Assembly: GCA_944990035.1 (NCBI GenBank)
Contig: CALYLX010000117.1
Span: forward strand, 310,001-374,000
Reading direction: 5' to 3'
DNA length: 64,000 bases
Origin: Clitopilus passeckerianus
Lineage: Eukaryota; Basidiomycota; Agaricomycetes; Agaricales; Entolomataceae
Shown here one piece after another: positions 1-13,300 of the stretch; within the stretch, counting starts at the first letter, position 1; each line of letters begins with the position of its first letter. A program made the translations under genes and the position numbers. The notes beneath the pieces were generated by a model that was not told the DNA's origin, did no database searches, and saw nothing but the letters and a program-made list of their open reading frames with translations.

Positions 1-185
1 GGGCCTCTCCCCGTACATAGACGATTTCGCAAACTGAAACTTGAGAATGGGGTGAAAGAGGAATATGTCCGCATGACCCTTTTACAGAAGGTTGTCACGC
101 CCCTGTTTTTAGTGCGAAATCGAACCTTTGGACCCCATCAGATCCTCGATAGCGCTCGCTCTACCCCTCTCTTTCCTACAGAGCC

Positions 186-3100
186 ATGTCGATGTTCAGT
201 GGTGCCAATGTCAACATTTACAGCGGCCAGTTCATCACTACAAAAGGGGACTTCTACTCCAATCATGTCGACGGGACTAACACAGGTTGGCAACCATATC
301 TCGCTCAGTCAAGCAGAATTTTTGAATTACAATATCAGATGAAAGACTGGCGAGGCGGCTGAAGGCATCCCTAGAAAGCCACCTATGGGACTTCATGAAT
401 ATCAATGCGTGTACCGAAGGCACTAGGGTGCGAGTCCTCCAGGAGATATTACATTGGATCAACATCGGCTCCCCAGTCAACTCACATCAAGCACACTTCA
501 CTCGTCCCTTCCAGCCAGACAGCCCCAGTATATTATGGCTCACTGGGGCTGCTGGAACTGGGAAAACAGCTATTGCAGCTACCATTGTCCGATCCTGTAG
601 AGAACGTCGAATTCTCGGCGCGAGCTTCTTCGTATCCCGCTTTGATTCCTCTCGGGCGAATCCGAAGTCAATAATTCCTACCATTGCATGTGGGCTGGCA
701 CAACGGAACACAGTATTTGGAGAGCAATTCGCCAAGAAACTTGAACATGACTGCGGACCGGGAGGGTTACTGGAACGTGATGCTATTTTCCAGCTCAATA
801 CACTAATCATCACCCCCCTACACGAAAACCTCAGTGGTGGCAATGCCAGCTCGGCGATTCACCCTGGACCCTGTGTCGTCCTCATAGACGCCCTCGACGA
901 GTGCCAACGAGATGATGAATCTCGGCCAAACGAGGAAACGGTCAAAATCGTCACCGCAATATTGGAGAATATCAAGGATCTTGCCCCCATTCGATTCATT
1001 ATTACATGCCGCCCCGAGCACAGGTTTCTTGACCTGATGAGAAAACATAAAAAGGTTGTCACAACCTTGGAACTCCATGATAAGCGGTGGACAACAGAAG
1101 CAGATATTGAAAGCTACTTCCGTCGAGAGTTTGAAACCAAATTGGAATATCTTGGTCCAGATTGGGTGTCAGAAGACGATGTCATCCGGCTCACAAGATA
1201 TTCGCAGAACCTATTCATTATTGCAAAAACCTGTATGGGGTATATAACGGACGAAATCGAAGGCAATCCTGAAGATAGGCTCTCTGCGCTTCTGGAACTC
1301 ATTCAGAATCACGACACATCCTCATTTACCTCGTTCACCCCAGAATCCTCCCCTGAGCCGGCTTCCAGCCTGGACAAACTTTACGAGGTCATTCTCAATC
1401 GAATGCCTCGGTATACAGATAGGCGTATGGTGTCCATGATGAGCGTACTTGGTACGATTGTTCTATGGCAATTACCACTCTCTGCTCGAGCTCTGGATAA
1501 GCTCCTCGGATACCACCAGTACGATGGTAGACACAGTCGGAACGCGCTCGAAGGGTTGCGTTCTGTTGTCATCATGCCTGACGATGACGCAGAAGACAAC
1601 GAAATGAAACTACTTCACCTTTCTTTCGGGGATTACATCACCGACTCGACCCGATGCAATCCTAAATTCTTGGTGGACGTTAGGCGACAACACGAATTTC
1701 TCGCCGAGCGCTGCCTGAAGATTTGGGAGACAGAGATGCATGGAGAACGCAGGGGAGAGATAGACCCAACCTTATCCCATTCCGTCACAGCGGAAAAGTC
1801 GCATATTAGATATGCCGCCCAATTCTGGGGTGACCACCTTCGTGGTGGATCTCACCCAATTCCATCCAGTATTCACGCCAAACTCCTCCATCTCTGCTCT
1901 TCGGAGTACATCCTTTATTGGATAGAATTTTGCGCTCGCCGTGGAATCCTTAGATCCGCACTTGCCAGTATCCATTCTGTTGCTCGTTTCGTTGAACAGC
2001 ATAATAACACTATGCAAGGGAATGCAGATCTATGTGAGCGTTTATGGAAAGCAGAGCAATGGATTCGTCAGTACTTCTCGTTATTGGAGGAAGCCCCACA
2101 ACAAGTTTATCATGTCACCTTCTCCCCTCCCCTCCTCGACGTCAAAGAACTCGATAACTCTTCCTCGTGGATCAGGGAGGTGGCTTTCCACAGGGACGAA
2201 GATTTGTCGAAGATTTGGCAAATCGAAATGGCGTCTACTGCCCGTAGCTGTGTCACCTTCATGCACGGCGACGACGAATTCATATTGGCCGCTACATCTG
2301 GCAGCCTGGAGATATGGGATATGCTCAGCGGAACACAAGTCGGCGCCTTAAACGGAGAAGAAAAGTTTACATCCGTAGCAGTCAGTGAAGACGGCAAGAC
2401 TGCAGCCTCGGGCTCCCGAAAGGGTGTCGTGCAGATCTGGGATCTGACCAGCGGGGTTTGCGAAAGGTTAATGGAAAAACACATCCATCCAGGGCTGATA
2501 ACAACTGTGGCCTTTTCCCCTGTCACGAAACGGAGGGTCGTTTCAGGGGATGCAGAAGGGAACCTCGTTGTGTGGGATGTCGAGAGCCGATCAGCTACCA
2601 GGAAAACGAATCTCAGACACGAAAGTGAAATCGCTACCATATCTTTCTCCGCAGATGGCTGCCTCGTCCTATCTCTGTCGAGGTTTGACCAGGTTCTCTG
2701 CATATGGGATCCCGATACAGGAAGGGAGCGGACAATTGGTCATATCCCAGCCAATGTATCCGCCGCAGCCTTCTCGCCTCTGAGGGAACACGGTAGTAGG
2801 ACGATGGTGTGTGGAACCTCCGACGGAGTCTTCCATTCGTGGAAGGATGGGACTGGTGGACTTCATTGGCTCAGCCAACCATACCCAGATTCATCTATTA
2901 ACACCCTCTCATTCTCACCAAATGGGTCGCAAATAGTCTCCCTGATAGATGGTGACCAACAGCCCCTTCGCATCCTCCTATTTGAGCTCGATGGTGGCTC
3001 CAGCAGATGTATAGTTTGCCCCGAGTTTGGCATTGAATCCTTGGTTTTCGCCAGGGATGGCAAACATATTGTGACATCCGATCCACAACAAGGTCGAATC

Positions 3101-4267
3101 CGTGCCCGTGTCTGGAAACAACCTCCATCACTCAAAGCTGAAACCATCAACATTTGCAGCTCACCAGTTGCATGTACTCTGTTTTCGCCCCGGGGTGATA
3201 TGTTCGTCATAGGCTTCCAGAGCGGGTCCATCATGCTTTGGAGTTTAACAAATGGCATGGCACGAAAACTTCCGGATTTCGAGAACTTTGTCGCAGGCGC
3301 CCGCGTGCTGGTTGCTGCCTTTTCGGCGGGTGGCACGATGTTGGGCATTGGTCTCGAAGTAACCAACGCCGACAAGACACATTCCCCTCCAGCAAAGACA
3401 GGCGCCATCTACCTTTCTAATGTTGTGAATCATTCCCAAGTTGACACAAAATTACGGATCCTGTGGCGATCTCGAGCTGTGGATAAGCTTGTGTTTTGTC
3501 CTATCAACGAGCATGCAATCGCCTGTTCCTCTGCAAACTCATCAGAAGTCGAGATTTGGGATCTTGGAAAAGAGGCCGTAACGAGTACGCTGCACGGCAC
3601 CCACAATCCAGCCAATGCTCTGAACGACCTTATTTTTTCTCCGGATGGGACCAAGATAGCGACCGCCTGCCGGGATAATGTGATCGCGATATGGGACATC
3701 ACCTCGGGAGCGTGTTTAGGGACCTTGGGGTTCAACAGAGGCCGGGCGGAGTCCATCTCCTTCACATCGGATGGGCTCGGGTTCATAGCTATGACAGTCA
3801 GCCGGGCTGTTGGGTTATTCGATATGAAGTGTTCTCTCGTCAAATTGGTGCCAGGCGGTGCTGTGGCGACTCAAAGGGGCATAGAGCCAACTGGGAGGTT
3901 AGTAGACCTTGTGGAGACCCTTGACAGATTTTGTGATTTCAATTTGGTGGGAATGGGTTCAGCTCGGCGTGGGGACTTCTCGAGATACAATAGCGGAAAG
4001 CTCACCTCTTTCCTGGCCAACCTTGATAGGGGTTCACGTCGGCCAGGTGAGAAACCGGAGATGATAACCGAGCATGGTTGGTTGTGGTGTCTCGTGCGTA
4101 GGCGGCGAATCATGCCCATTCCCAAATCGTTGCGGGTCGATCCAGATAGGGGATTGGCACATATGGGAGATTATGTCGTGCTTGCCACTGATAAAGGTCA
4201 AATCCATATTTTAGACATATCTAGGATGTTGCAAGAGTTGGATAGAGTAGATGCCGAAGTTGTTTAG
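186..4267 (+). CDS. NACHT-WD40 STAND (NLR-like) protein, NLR1
   Basis: Two exons, 186-285 and 339-4267 (53-nt GT-AG intron, phase 1), give about 1342 aa. The start at 186 is chosen because the short first exon matches the first exon of NLR2. The NACHT P-loop GAAGTGKT lies near residues 103-110 and Walker B VVLIDALDEC near 213-222. A helical middle region follows, then a WD40-type beta-propeller region from about residue 680 with many DGxxxxSGS...xIWD units. A conserved block, GWLWCLVRRRRIMPIP, lies near the C-terminus. Only about 100 residues precede the P-loop and I recognise no HeLo, PNP, lipase or TIR effector domain there. STAND proteins of this plan are ATP-dependent switches in which repeats sense a ligand and NACHT oligomerises; in fungi they act in non-self recognition. 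The WD repeats are divergent, unlike the near-identical repeats of HNWD genes. First of seven same-strand cluster genes. Family call is strong; the ligand is unknown. Confidence 0.9.
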
Positions 4268-4665
4268 CAAGCGCCTGTTCAAGTTGTAGGCGCCCGTTCA
4301 ACAATTTGGGCCGCTTATGTCATCTACATAGACTGTCTTGTAGTGTACCGTAACGTAACGATTCGTGAATTCAAATGCAGTCCGAATCCCACCGCAACCA
4401 TCAGCAGCCAACGCGTTTGAGTTGGAAAACAAGAGTTGTTTCGTCGTACTATGTGCCTCCGAGGCTGTGACTTACGGCAGCTTGGCTCATCCCGCTGTTA
4501 CGTATACCAGGTGATTGACACCCATTGTATTGTCAGAACAAAGAATCTCCATCAACGAGTGTTGGCATAATGACAAACAGGAAGGCCTTCTATCTCCAGC
4601 AGATGTCAATCAACTTAGAAACTCTTATATGGTGGCTCTGAATCTCCGCCCTTCATCACGCCGGG
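4268..4665. other. Intergenic, NLR1 to kinase-like A
   Basis: About 400 bases between the NLR1 stop and the start of kinase-like gene A. I see no supported gene, repeat or clear promoter box here; it should contain the NLR1 3' UTR and the promoter of gene A. Confidence 0.5.
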
Positions 4666-7011
4666 ATGAACTCTCAAACTCTACCACCTTGCTACATTCG
4701 GCAGCGAGACTTGCCTGCGGCGCAATCTTACTTGCTCAGACTACGAGACAAGCAATTCACTCAGAATCCAACCCGATACGCCACAATCATCAAATGGATC
4801 GAAGCTTGGATTGAGTTAGGGGATGATGCTCAATGGTAAACCTTAAGTTTCAATCATTCGAAAGTGGCTGACATTCAAATCTAGGGACGATGCTATCTAC
4901 GAGAAGCTGAAGGCTCAACTACTTCAGATCGTGGTTTGGCTTAATCGTGATGCTACTCTCATCAGGGAATTGAATGCGATACTGCCACCCGGGATTTCAG
5001 TGTTTTGTTCGCCTGTGAGCAAAGCTGTCGATGCCAGATCAAAATCTGCTCCTCTGCTTCGAGAAACCTATTTGGGCTGGCGGCTGCTAGAGTCGGCTCA
5101 CCCTGACCAACCCCTTCCTCTCGATGAACCTAATATCCATCCAACAGCTGAAGAAGCCGAGAGGCTCAAAGACCCGGGGGTGCGATATGTCACACTGGTC
5201 ACTCGCCAATCTGGTGAAATACTCCCAACGATACCTCACTACAAGACTGGGCGCTACCACACCATTTTTGCTCTGGACGATCTCATATGTGCTATGCCTG
5301 TGGATGATAGCTGGGAATTTGTTACAGATTTTGCCCAGCGCCACGGCTGGGACTACTGTCTCATGGACTTACTAACACAGGTAAGTTGAATCGCTTCGAC
5401 GATGGAGGTTCCTCATAGGTGAATTTTAGCAAACCAACGGTCATTGTTTGAACCCATACTATGGCAGAATGGCGTTTCTAAGACAAGCCCAAGCAGCAAA
5501 GAAGTATGAAGGGTTGCCCTCTAGCCTTTACCTCCACAACGTGACAAAAACTTTGGAGCCGCAAGTCAATAAGCCATCTGATGATCTTCAATCTTTCGGA
5601 GTGAGCGAGGAATAATTTTCGTTTACCATTCGCCATTCTCATTCTTGAAAAAATTCTTAGACGATATGGAAGGGAAAGCTAGCTGATCAGTCTATTTGTT
5701 TCAAAGTCGTTAGCATCGTCGCCAAACCGGACAAGTCACTACAGGAGAACAAACGTGCCGAAACTTGTCTGAAGGTAGCGACCTCGTGCTGCTGAAATTG
5801 TCCGTACTCAACGTACTTCAGGCTCTCCTTCGTGAAGTCCTTTCATGGCATCGACTTGATCATGTCAATGTACTCCCCTTCTTGGGGGTGAATTTCTCCG
5901 AGTTTGGCTCTTGGGCATTAGTTGTACCGTGGAGGAGGAAACGGGACCTTCTTACCTATCTACAACGACGGGGCTCTACAGATGATTTGACAGAGTTCAA
6001 ACAACGAGCAGTGAGCATACCTTTATACACATAACTTCTTGTCCCTTGCTTAAGTTAACAGGTCTATGACATTGCGCAAGGTCTGGCCTATCTACACAAT
6101 CAAGACCCCCCGATCTATCATGGCGACCTTCAAGCAGTGAGTTCTACCTCTGTTTTGCGTATCATCCACGAATATCTAACTACTCTTGGCGCTGGTAGTC
6201 TCATGTCCTGATCACGGACGATCTCCGATGCCAGCTGTTCAACTTTGGATTGTCATCGCTTCCGGAAAGATACAGGGTACAGAGTAGGTCGGAGACAGAT
6301 CAATCGACCAGATGGCGACCACTTGAATATCTCCGGGTTGGTCCGGAAGCTAGGCGGATTAAACCTGCGATCGATGTCTATGCATTTGGATGCGTCATTG
6401 CAGAGGTATGTCTGGGTTTCAGGGCTTGTCACTATTTCACAAACTGACGAGGATTAAGATATATACCGGAGAATGCCCCTGGGGCGGGACAACACCTATC
6501 GATGACGTCCTTGCCAAGCTCATAGCTGGATCCACACCGGGATTTGGTACATCTTCGATTAAATCTCGAAGGACCGTACCGCCCGCAGTTCTCAAGGACT
6601 TCGCAGTCGAATGTTGGCTTCAAGAGCCTTCAAAACGCCCTCAGATAACGGAGCTTGATATTCCCGTCAAGTACCGAAACCCCAAACCCGAACCTTCCCA
6701 CCAGAAACCAACTTATACAACCGATTTCGTCGAATGGTTATGCAACGAACGACGAACTCTCGAAGCTGATCCACAGGGTTGCGAAGGTATCTTAATGGTT
6801 CGCCACTTTCCATCTTGATCTTGAGCGGCGCCTCAAGCTTACTACTCTTGCACAGGCTGAGACGATGGTTTTACCCAAAATCGATGAGGAACCTTCTCCT
6901 GCTTTAGAAGCAGTGTCTGGCCGCATGTCGAGGCCCACAAAACCAAGGCACGCGTCAAGGCTTCAATTGATACTTGATCACATGTACGAGAAGAGAGATT
7001 GGGACTACTAG
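4666..7011 (+). CDS. Pseudokinase-like protein A (cluster paralogue)
   Basis: Nine exons with phase-consistent joins: 4666-4835, 4885-5380, 5430-5600, 5661-5774, 5822-6010, 6062-6136, 6199-6405, 6459-6797, 6856-7011; about 638 aa. Residues 1-225 form an N-terminal domain shared with paralogues B-E that I do not recognise. The kinase fold follows: a glycine-loop remnant FGTIWKGK, beta3 lysine kept in ICFKVV (about K294), alphaC glutamate kept in LLREV, catalytic loop HGDLQA-SH where the HRD aspartate stays but the loop asparagine is His, DFG changed to NFG, and APE changed to PLE. Loss of the metal-binding Asp and Asn predicts a pseudokinase. A tail of about 100 residues after the kinase fold resembles the tails of C and D. 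The start is chosen from the match of MNSQTLPPCYIRQRDLP to the MAWNYR-N-LP starts of C and D. Function not established. Confidence 0.8.
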
Positions 7012-7757
7012 TAAACCTCTATGATCTCCTTATGACTATCCCCTGTGTCTGTTCGATTTACCAAATTTTATGTGTCCATGGCCATCCGACACTTTCTAAG
7101 CCGGCTGGAACCTGATCATTGTCTTTCTGCTGGGTGCGTTGTAACCCCAATTGATCTTTCAGATATCCGGGAGCTCTCAGGGTTCTGTGCCAGTTTGGAT
7201 CTTGTATTCTATCAAGCCCCATCTCAGCTCCCCGCAGACAATATTGCTTGTTGTCGTTGTCACGGCTATACTGTACCCTAGGAAAATGATAGCCAGGAAT
7301 CGGCACGATTCCCTAAAAGTACAAAAGTCGTTGGATGGATGGATGAATTGGACATGCTTGAGGGGCTGTGTAGCAACGCAGGAAAAAAAGGTGACAGAAT
7401 CTGATTCTACCACCTCCGCTTCGGGGCGGAAGTAAAACAAACCCATTGGACGCATTCCAGAACAAAAAGCCGGTAACTAATGCTGTTGTTCTTTGCTGAC
7501 AGACCACCGCCACGATGATCTGTCAATGTAGGCGAGTGTGGGTCCCACTTGATGGAGATCGGACACATCACAACTCCCAAGAACGGAACAAACTGGACCT
7601 ACAAGCATCTACAAGGGCCCACATAAGGACTCATGTGTCAGGTCCATCTATCGATAGTAGAAAAGATGGCCGCTCTTGGGTATCTTCCGCCACTTTTCTT
7701 TTCTTTCATCAACCTTTCCCTCCGCGTTAAATTCTCCGACCGCCTCCTGGACAAGAC
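7012..7757. other. Intergenic, kinase-like A to B
   Basis: About 750 bases with only short unsupported reading frames on both strands. I see no gene, tandem repeat or RNA gene. Confidence 0.5.
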
Positions 7758-9837
7758 ATGGGCTACCAGCCACCCGCATTTATCAGGCGAAGTCCCAGCG
7801 ACGTTTTCCTATCCCTGAAGAGCCTATGCCCTTCAAAGGAATTCAAGGATATTTTTGATCGTTGGCAGAATCTTCGTAATTGTCCCCCTCAATCATTCAG
7901 TCGCGGCGAGTGAGTAGCTGAGGATGACACTATTCACATAGTCTTTTTTACTGATTCATACATTGTAGCATCAACAGAGTGAAGTCTGAGGTTATCAAAT
8001 TTGTCCACTCACTGCAAGAGAATTTTGCCCTAATCCAAGAGCTTAACTCGATACTGCCCCCAACTTTCACGCTGTCTTGCCACCCCGACGTCAAGGATGG
8101 TACCCGAACAAAATACTTCGTATTGCTCTCGGACTCGTTCCGCCTGTGGGGTGAGATCTACTCGACCAGACCAGAACCAATCGAGGGCCTGGAGCCCGTC
8201 TGGACCTCGGACGACATCAACAGAATCGTCGGGAGAGAAGCTTGGCACGAGACTGGAGTCGAAGCCAGCCAACGTGACGGTTGGCTGCCGTGTCTACTGG
8301 ATTTATTGAGTTGGGTAAGGCGTGCGCATCCAAACCATATTTATCATGTTTACCCATTTCTTTCTCCAGGAACTCGAGTATCCCTGGCTTGATATTGGCT
8401 TCCGACAGCTATTGACACGCACCCAAGCGGATCTCGTCAAAGTTGCTAAACAACTCCCATTCACTTGTCACTGGAATTATAAAGATTTGGAAGTGAAAAC
8501 TTCCTTCGTGACAAGCGGCCCAGCCCCAGTATGTATTCGTTGTGGCGGTCATGAACCTCTCAAGATCAGTCCTGATAGCCCATTCTTAGAAATGTCACGA
8601 GGGGGCCCTCCGAGGGCAAGACGTATGGGTGCAATACTTTGAATCAAATGGGAGTGCCGGCAAGTTTGAGGAGAAGGTACGAATTTACGTTATGGCCTAA
8701 ACAGGTCGGAACTTATGAGAACTGGCAGGTTATTGAGAGCGCTCTTGCTTGCCGTAACATTCAACACCCCAATCTCGTTTCTTGGACGAGCCTATATTCT
8801 ACGGATAACGAGAAGTGGGTTCTGGTCACTCCCAGAGGTGGAGTCTCTAGTATGCAAGAGTTCTACAAAGGATCATGGACAGAGAATGACCGTTTCAAAC
8901 TGGATGTTGTAAGTTACTCCCATGGGTCTTCGCTTTAAATGTCTGAGGGTCTATACAGGTCAAAAATATAGCTGAGGCTTTGTACTATCTCAATTGCATT
9001 GAGAGATGGCGGGGAGGTTTTACGATGGTATCGTACCCATTTTTGTACGGCCGCGCCCTGTCTTCTGACTTGTGTCTTCCGTAGGCGGATCTATTTATCG
9101 ATGGCAATAAGCGTTGCCAAATCTCACACCTTTGGGATCGTTCCGTGTCCGAGGAGCGTCAACCAGTTACCACTTATGTTGTCCAACACCCCAAAAGGTT
9201 CGAGCGGATGCAGCCGGATGCGGAAGCACTGGGAAGAATTGTTCATCAGGTGGGCTGGGAGAAACTTTTATAGTAACTCAATATGCTCATCCATTTGGTG
9301 GTGCGTCCAACTCAGATGTACCCATCTGATTTACCATTGGAGCACAGGCTACCAAGTTGTGACTCAAACCTAGACCCAAGTCCGTTGAGCAATCCTGGAA
9401 GCCCTTGTAATTCTGTAGAGGATCTGGTTCGTTGGCTTCTCCTTCTTGCAGGAGGATATCCTGGGTGGATCAAGGAGGACCTTCGCCGAGTTAGTTCGTT
9501 GATCGACGGGGTGACACCTAATATTGAATTAGTACGTTTCGTGAAGTTATTTGGTCATCCTGTGTTGACTCATCACTGCCTCCAGCGTGAACCCAAGCAT
9601 GAACCCAGTGAAGATTCGGACTCGGACTCGTCGACCCTTGTCCTCGGTTCTCCGGTCTCTGAGGATGTAGAGGGTGGCAATGCAGGTTTTGCTGCCAAGG
9701 AGGGACTGCTCAACAACATTTTCAAGAGGGCGAAGCCTAAGCAACTGGTTCAATACGAACAGGAGAGCAAGAAGAAATACGGGTTTGGCTTCCCCTGGTC
9801 ACGAAAGGGGAACAAAGGTGCTGTCACAGTCAAATGA
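7758..9837 (+). CDS. Highly divergent pseudokinase-like protein B
   Basis: Modelled exons: 7758-7909, 7969-8314, 8370-8528, 8590-8676, 8729-8908, 8959-9027, 9085-9249, 9316-9837, with a possible in-frame 54-nt intron at 9532-9585; about 540-560 aa. Exon order and phases match the other four paralogues, which is the main proof of homology. The N-terminal domain is recognisable (FALIQELNSILPP, GWLPCLLDLLSW). The kinase part has lost nearly every motif: the glycine loop is gone, the beta3 lysine is Gln (VWVQYF), the alphaC Glu is replaced, the HRD region reads RWRGGFT, DFG reads SHL and no APE is visible. The last exon is unlike the tails of A, C and D and is rich in Ser, Asp and Lys. The reading frame is nevertheless open throughout, so it is probably a functional non-catalytic protein rather than debris. 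Confidence 0.7.
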
Positions 9838-10304
9838 ACCAGCCCCGTTGTCCACTCTAGCATACCAGTGGTCAATTGTTCGCCGCCTTTGGTTATCGAT
9901 CCGTTGTAAATTATGAGACTTGTAATGAGACTTGTTAATAATTATGGCACATGGAAATTGCAGGGCTGGTATAGGGCTGGAGCCTTCGCAAGCCATCGTC
10001 CTCGAAGTTAAGAAAATTGGACCCACACATCTAGGATGCGCTAAGTCTAGTCACACAGTTATAACGTGTCCATAGTGTAGGTTTGATCGTTTACGCAGCG
10101 TGGAGACATACGTGAATAAGTGGGTATGCTGCATATCTGTGTGCCGTTAAGAGACAATTGAAGGCAAGCGACTGCTTCATTCTTCGTGATCCATAGAACT
10201 GCAGGGACCTTATATAAATGACTGGGGTTGATTGAGGTCATGAGTTAGCTCGAAATAAGATCACAGACTTGATCACAGATGCCCGTGAGTTCCTCTTACG
10301 CTTC
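9838..10304. other. Intergenic, kinase-like B to NLR2
   Basis: About 470 bases without a supported gene. It holds the 3' flank of gene B and the upstream region of NLR2. The NLR2 reading frame stays open upstream to an alternative ATG at 10269, so the NLR2 5' end could be 36 bases longer. Confidence 0.5.
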
Positions 10305-13300
10305 ATGTTCGAAAACGCACAAAACCCTATAATTTATGGCGGCACGTTTGTGCTTCAGCAGGGAGATCAACATATAATACACAACACCGTGAACCATATT
10401 TACGGGTCGTCACTGGGACCAGGTAAGCAACAGTACAGATCGTATTGCAGGCCGTAGTAATCGATAAATCGAACGATAGAAGCAACGACACCTTCCGAGA
10501 CTTTGCCCTTTTTCGAGACCCTTAGCGTGTCCGATATTCCTCGATGTACAGAAGGCACGAGAAACAAGATCATCTCGAAGATCCTCCAATGGATCAACAT
10601 ACGCTCGACAAAGGGCGAGATGCTGGGTAACAAACTGCCAGAGCTTCTCATATCAGACAATGGTTCAGGTCACGTTTTCGACTCGGGCTCGCCGAAGATT
10701 CTATGGTTGGTTGGGGGGGCTGGTATGGGGAAGACGACATTGGCATCCACGATTTCCGAGATTTGCTACAAGGAAAAGGTGCTGGGAGGCAGTTTCTTTG
10801 CAAAAGTCAACGTCCATGGTCGCAGCGATGCGAAATCAATCTTCCCCAGGCTTGCTCAAGGATTGAGCAAACACAGCCACAAGCTTCACCCCAGCTACGG
10901 GAACCTGGTGGAGAAGAGCCTCCAAGATTGGCATCTCCTTCAACAACTGGAGTTCATCCCTCAGTTGGACGAGCTTTTCGTAACACCACTTCACCACGTA
11001 GAAGATGTCAAACCCAGCGTCATCGTAATCGATGCACTTGACGAGTGCCAAGATCGGTCCGCCTCTGCCAGAGCCCTCGCAGCACTGGCTGAGAAGGTGG
11101 AGGAACTATCCCCACTTCGTTTCCTGGTGACCAGCCGCAGAAACCTGGAATTTGAAATCGTTGTTAGGGAGCATAGTAACGCCATTTTTACGATGGATAT
11201 GGATAGAGAAGATCCCAGCGAGGTCACGGCCGATATCCAACGCTTCCTGTGGCGAAACCTCCGTTCTCCTGATGCCAGTGGTTGGTGTGCCACCGACGAG
11301 GAGATCATGCGGCTCACCTCCGCAGCCAACGGTCTCTTTGTCTACGCAGCAACTTGTGTCAAATTTGTCATTGATGACAACGTCGATAGCCCTCACAGTA
11401 GACTCCAAGAGCTTCTCGATTTATTGAACCGTTCAAACAGTTCCCTTCCCGGCCTCAGTTCTCTTTATGAACAGGTTCTCTTCAGAGTGCCGCCTTACGA
11501 ATCCAAACCAAATCGGCTCGCCGAGTTCAACACAATTCTTGGGGCTGTCGTCTTGCTTCAAAAGCCGATGCCTCTCGAATCCCTAGCTCAGCTGCTTGGA
11601 TTTGAAACAACAGAGGCCCGCAGATACCTTAGCTCCATGTACTCTGTGGTGCATGTCCCCAAGGGTCCGGATGACACGGATTCCGTTGTTCGAGTATTTC
11701 ATGAGTCCTTCAGCGAATTCATGCAAGATCCCAAACAATGCACTAGGTTTTGCATTGACCCACAGGCACAGCACCCCTTCCTTGCGAGCAGATGTATCCA
11801 TGTTCTAAAAACGAAGATAGAGTCAGCTGCATTAGCCGCACGCCAGGCATCTCGGCTGGTAGACCCCACAGAGACGATGACGAGCTCTAGAAAGCTTGCC
11901 TATCGTAACGCGATACCCCTAGACGTGCAGTACGCAGCGCAATTTTGGGGATACCACTTGTGTGCTATCAACAAATTGACAAGCTCGGATGGAGTTTTAC
12001 AGACGCTGCTGGAGCTACTCCAGTCTCCCCTGATACTCTCCTGGATTGAGGTTTCCGCGAGCATGGGAGTTCTCAAAATGGCATTCTCCAATATCGTGTC
12101 CTCTCGCTGTGCCCTCGAAAACCAGGCCAAGAATCCGTTTCACAGGCCGTCGCTCAATTGTCTTGATCGACTCCGCAGAACCGAGCAATGGCTCCATCGT
12201 TTCTACAGCATCATCGATGAGATACCCTCGCAGGTCCCCCATTTAATATTTTCCCCATTCCTTCTTGATCAACCAATGGGCAACAAGTCATGGATCAAGG
12301 AAATCTCTCTTCCCGGGCTCGAAGCCCAACCAAATTTCTGTGAAAGGGAGATCAAGGCAGACGGTTGTACCCGCTCGATTGCTACCTTCATCGACGACAA
12401 CAGGGATGAATGCATCCTCTCTGCCACAGAAAAGCGGTTGTACATATTCGATGTACTTACTGGAAAGGAGATTAACCGCCTGGAGGGACACACAGGCGCA
12501 ATATGGTCCATTGCTGTGAGCCCGGATATGAAGTTCGCAGCATCCGCCTCCTTAGACAAGTCGGTTAAAGTATGGGACCTTAGAAAAGGACTTTGTCTGA
12601 AGACAATCGCTGCACATCAAAACATAGCTAGGGCGGTAGCATGGTCTCATGACCAAAGATTCGTTGCCTCTGGGGGGGTTGATAGAAAGGTGCGGGTGTG
12701 GAAAGCAGGGAGCAAAGACGAAGAGCAATTGCCGATCTTTGAAGGAGACCATGACGATACAATCAGGATGGTCTCATTTTCAGTGGATGGTCAATACGTC
12801 GTCTCAGGCTCTCCCGACAAGACATTACGTGTCTGGGCCCTCCCAGGTGGCGAAAAGAGGGGCTGTGTGAAGAAATTCAAGTGTTCCAAGGCGATTATTG
12901 CAGCAGCATTCTCCCCTTGTGCAGAAACTCCCGGAATAATGGCGTGTGCGACTTCAGGTGGTCTGGTTTACCTGTGGAAGACGAACGACTGGTCCCAGGA
13001 ACCTCAAGTTTTTGACGAATATGACGATCACCAAATAACATCTCTCACCTTTTCTACCGACGGCAGAAAACTCGGCTTTATAGCAGAACGACCCGAGAAT
13101 GCAATCTCATATATCCACGCCATTGGGATCCACTCGAGTTTTTCAAACTGCATCGTCGCTCGCGAGAGAGGGTTTAAAACAATGACTTTCTCCAGGGACG
13201 ACCGGAAGATAATGACTTCCGGCGGAGGATCCCGCACAATCTCAATCTGGAGTCTAGAGCACGCAAATAACAATCGCTCCTCCAACTCAGTAGATCAGCG

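Noticed and set aside
2300..4200. High-identity WD40 repeats as in HNWD incompatibility genes
   Set aside because: The WD units of NLR1 and NLR2 are divergent from each other, so there is no sign of concerted repeat evolution.
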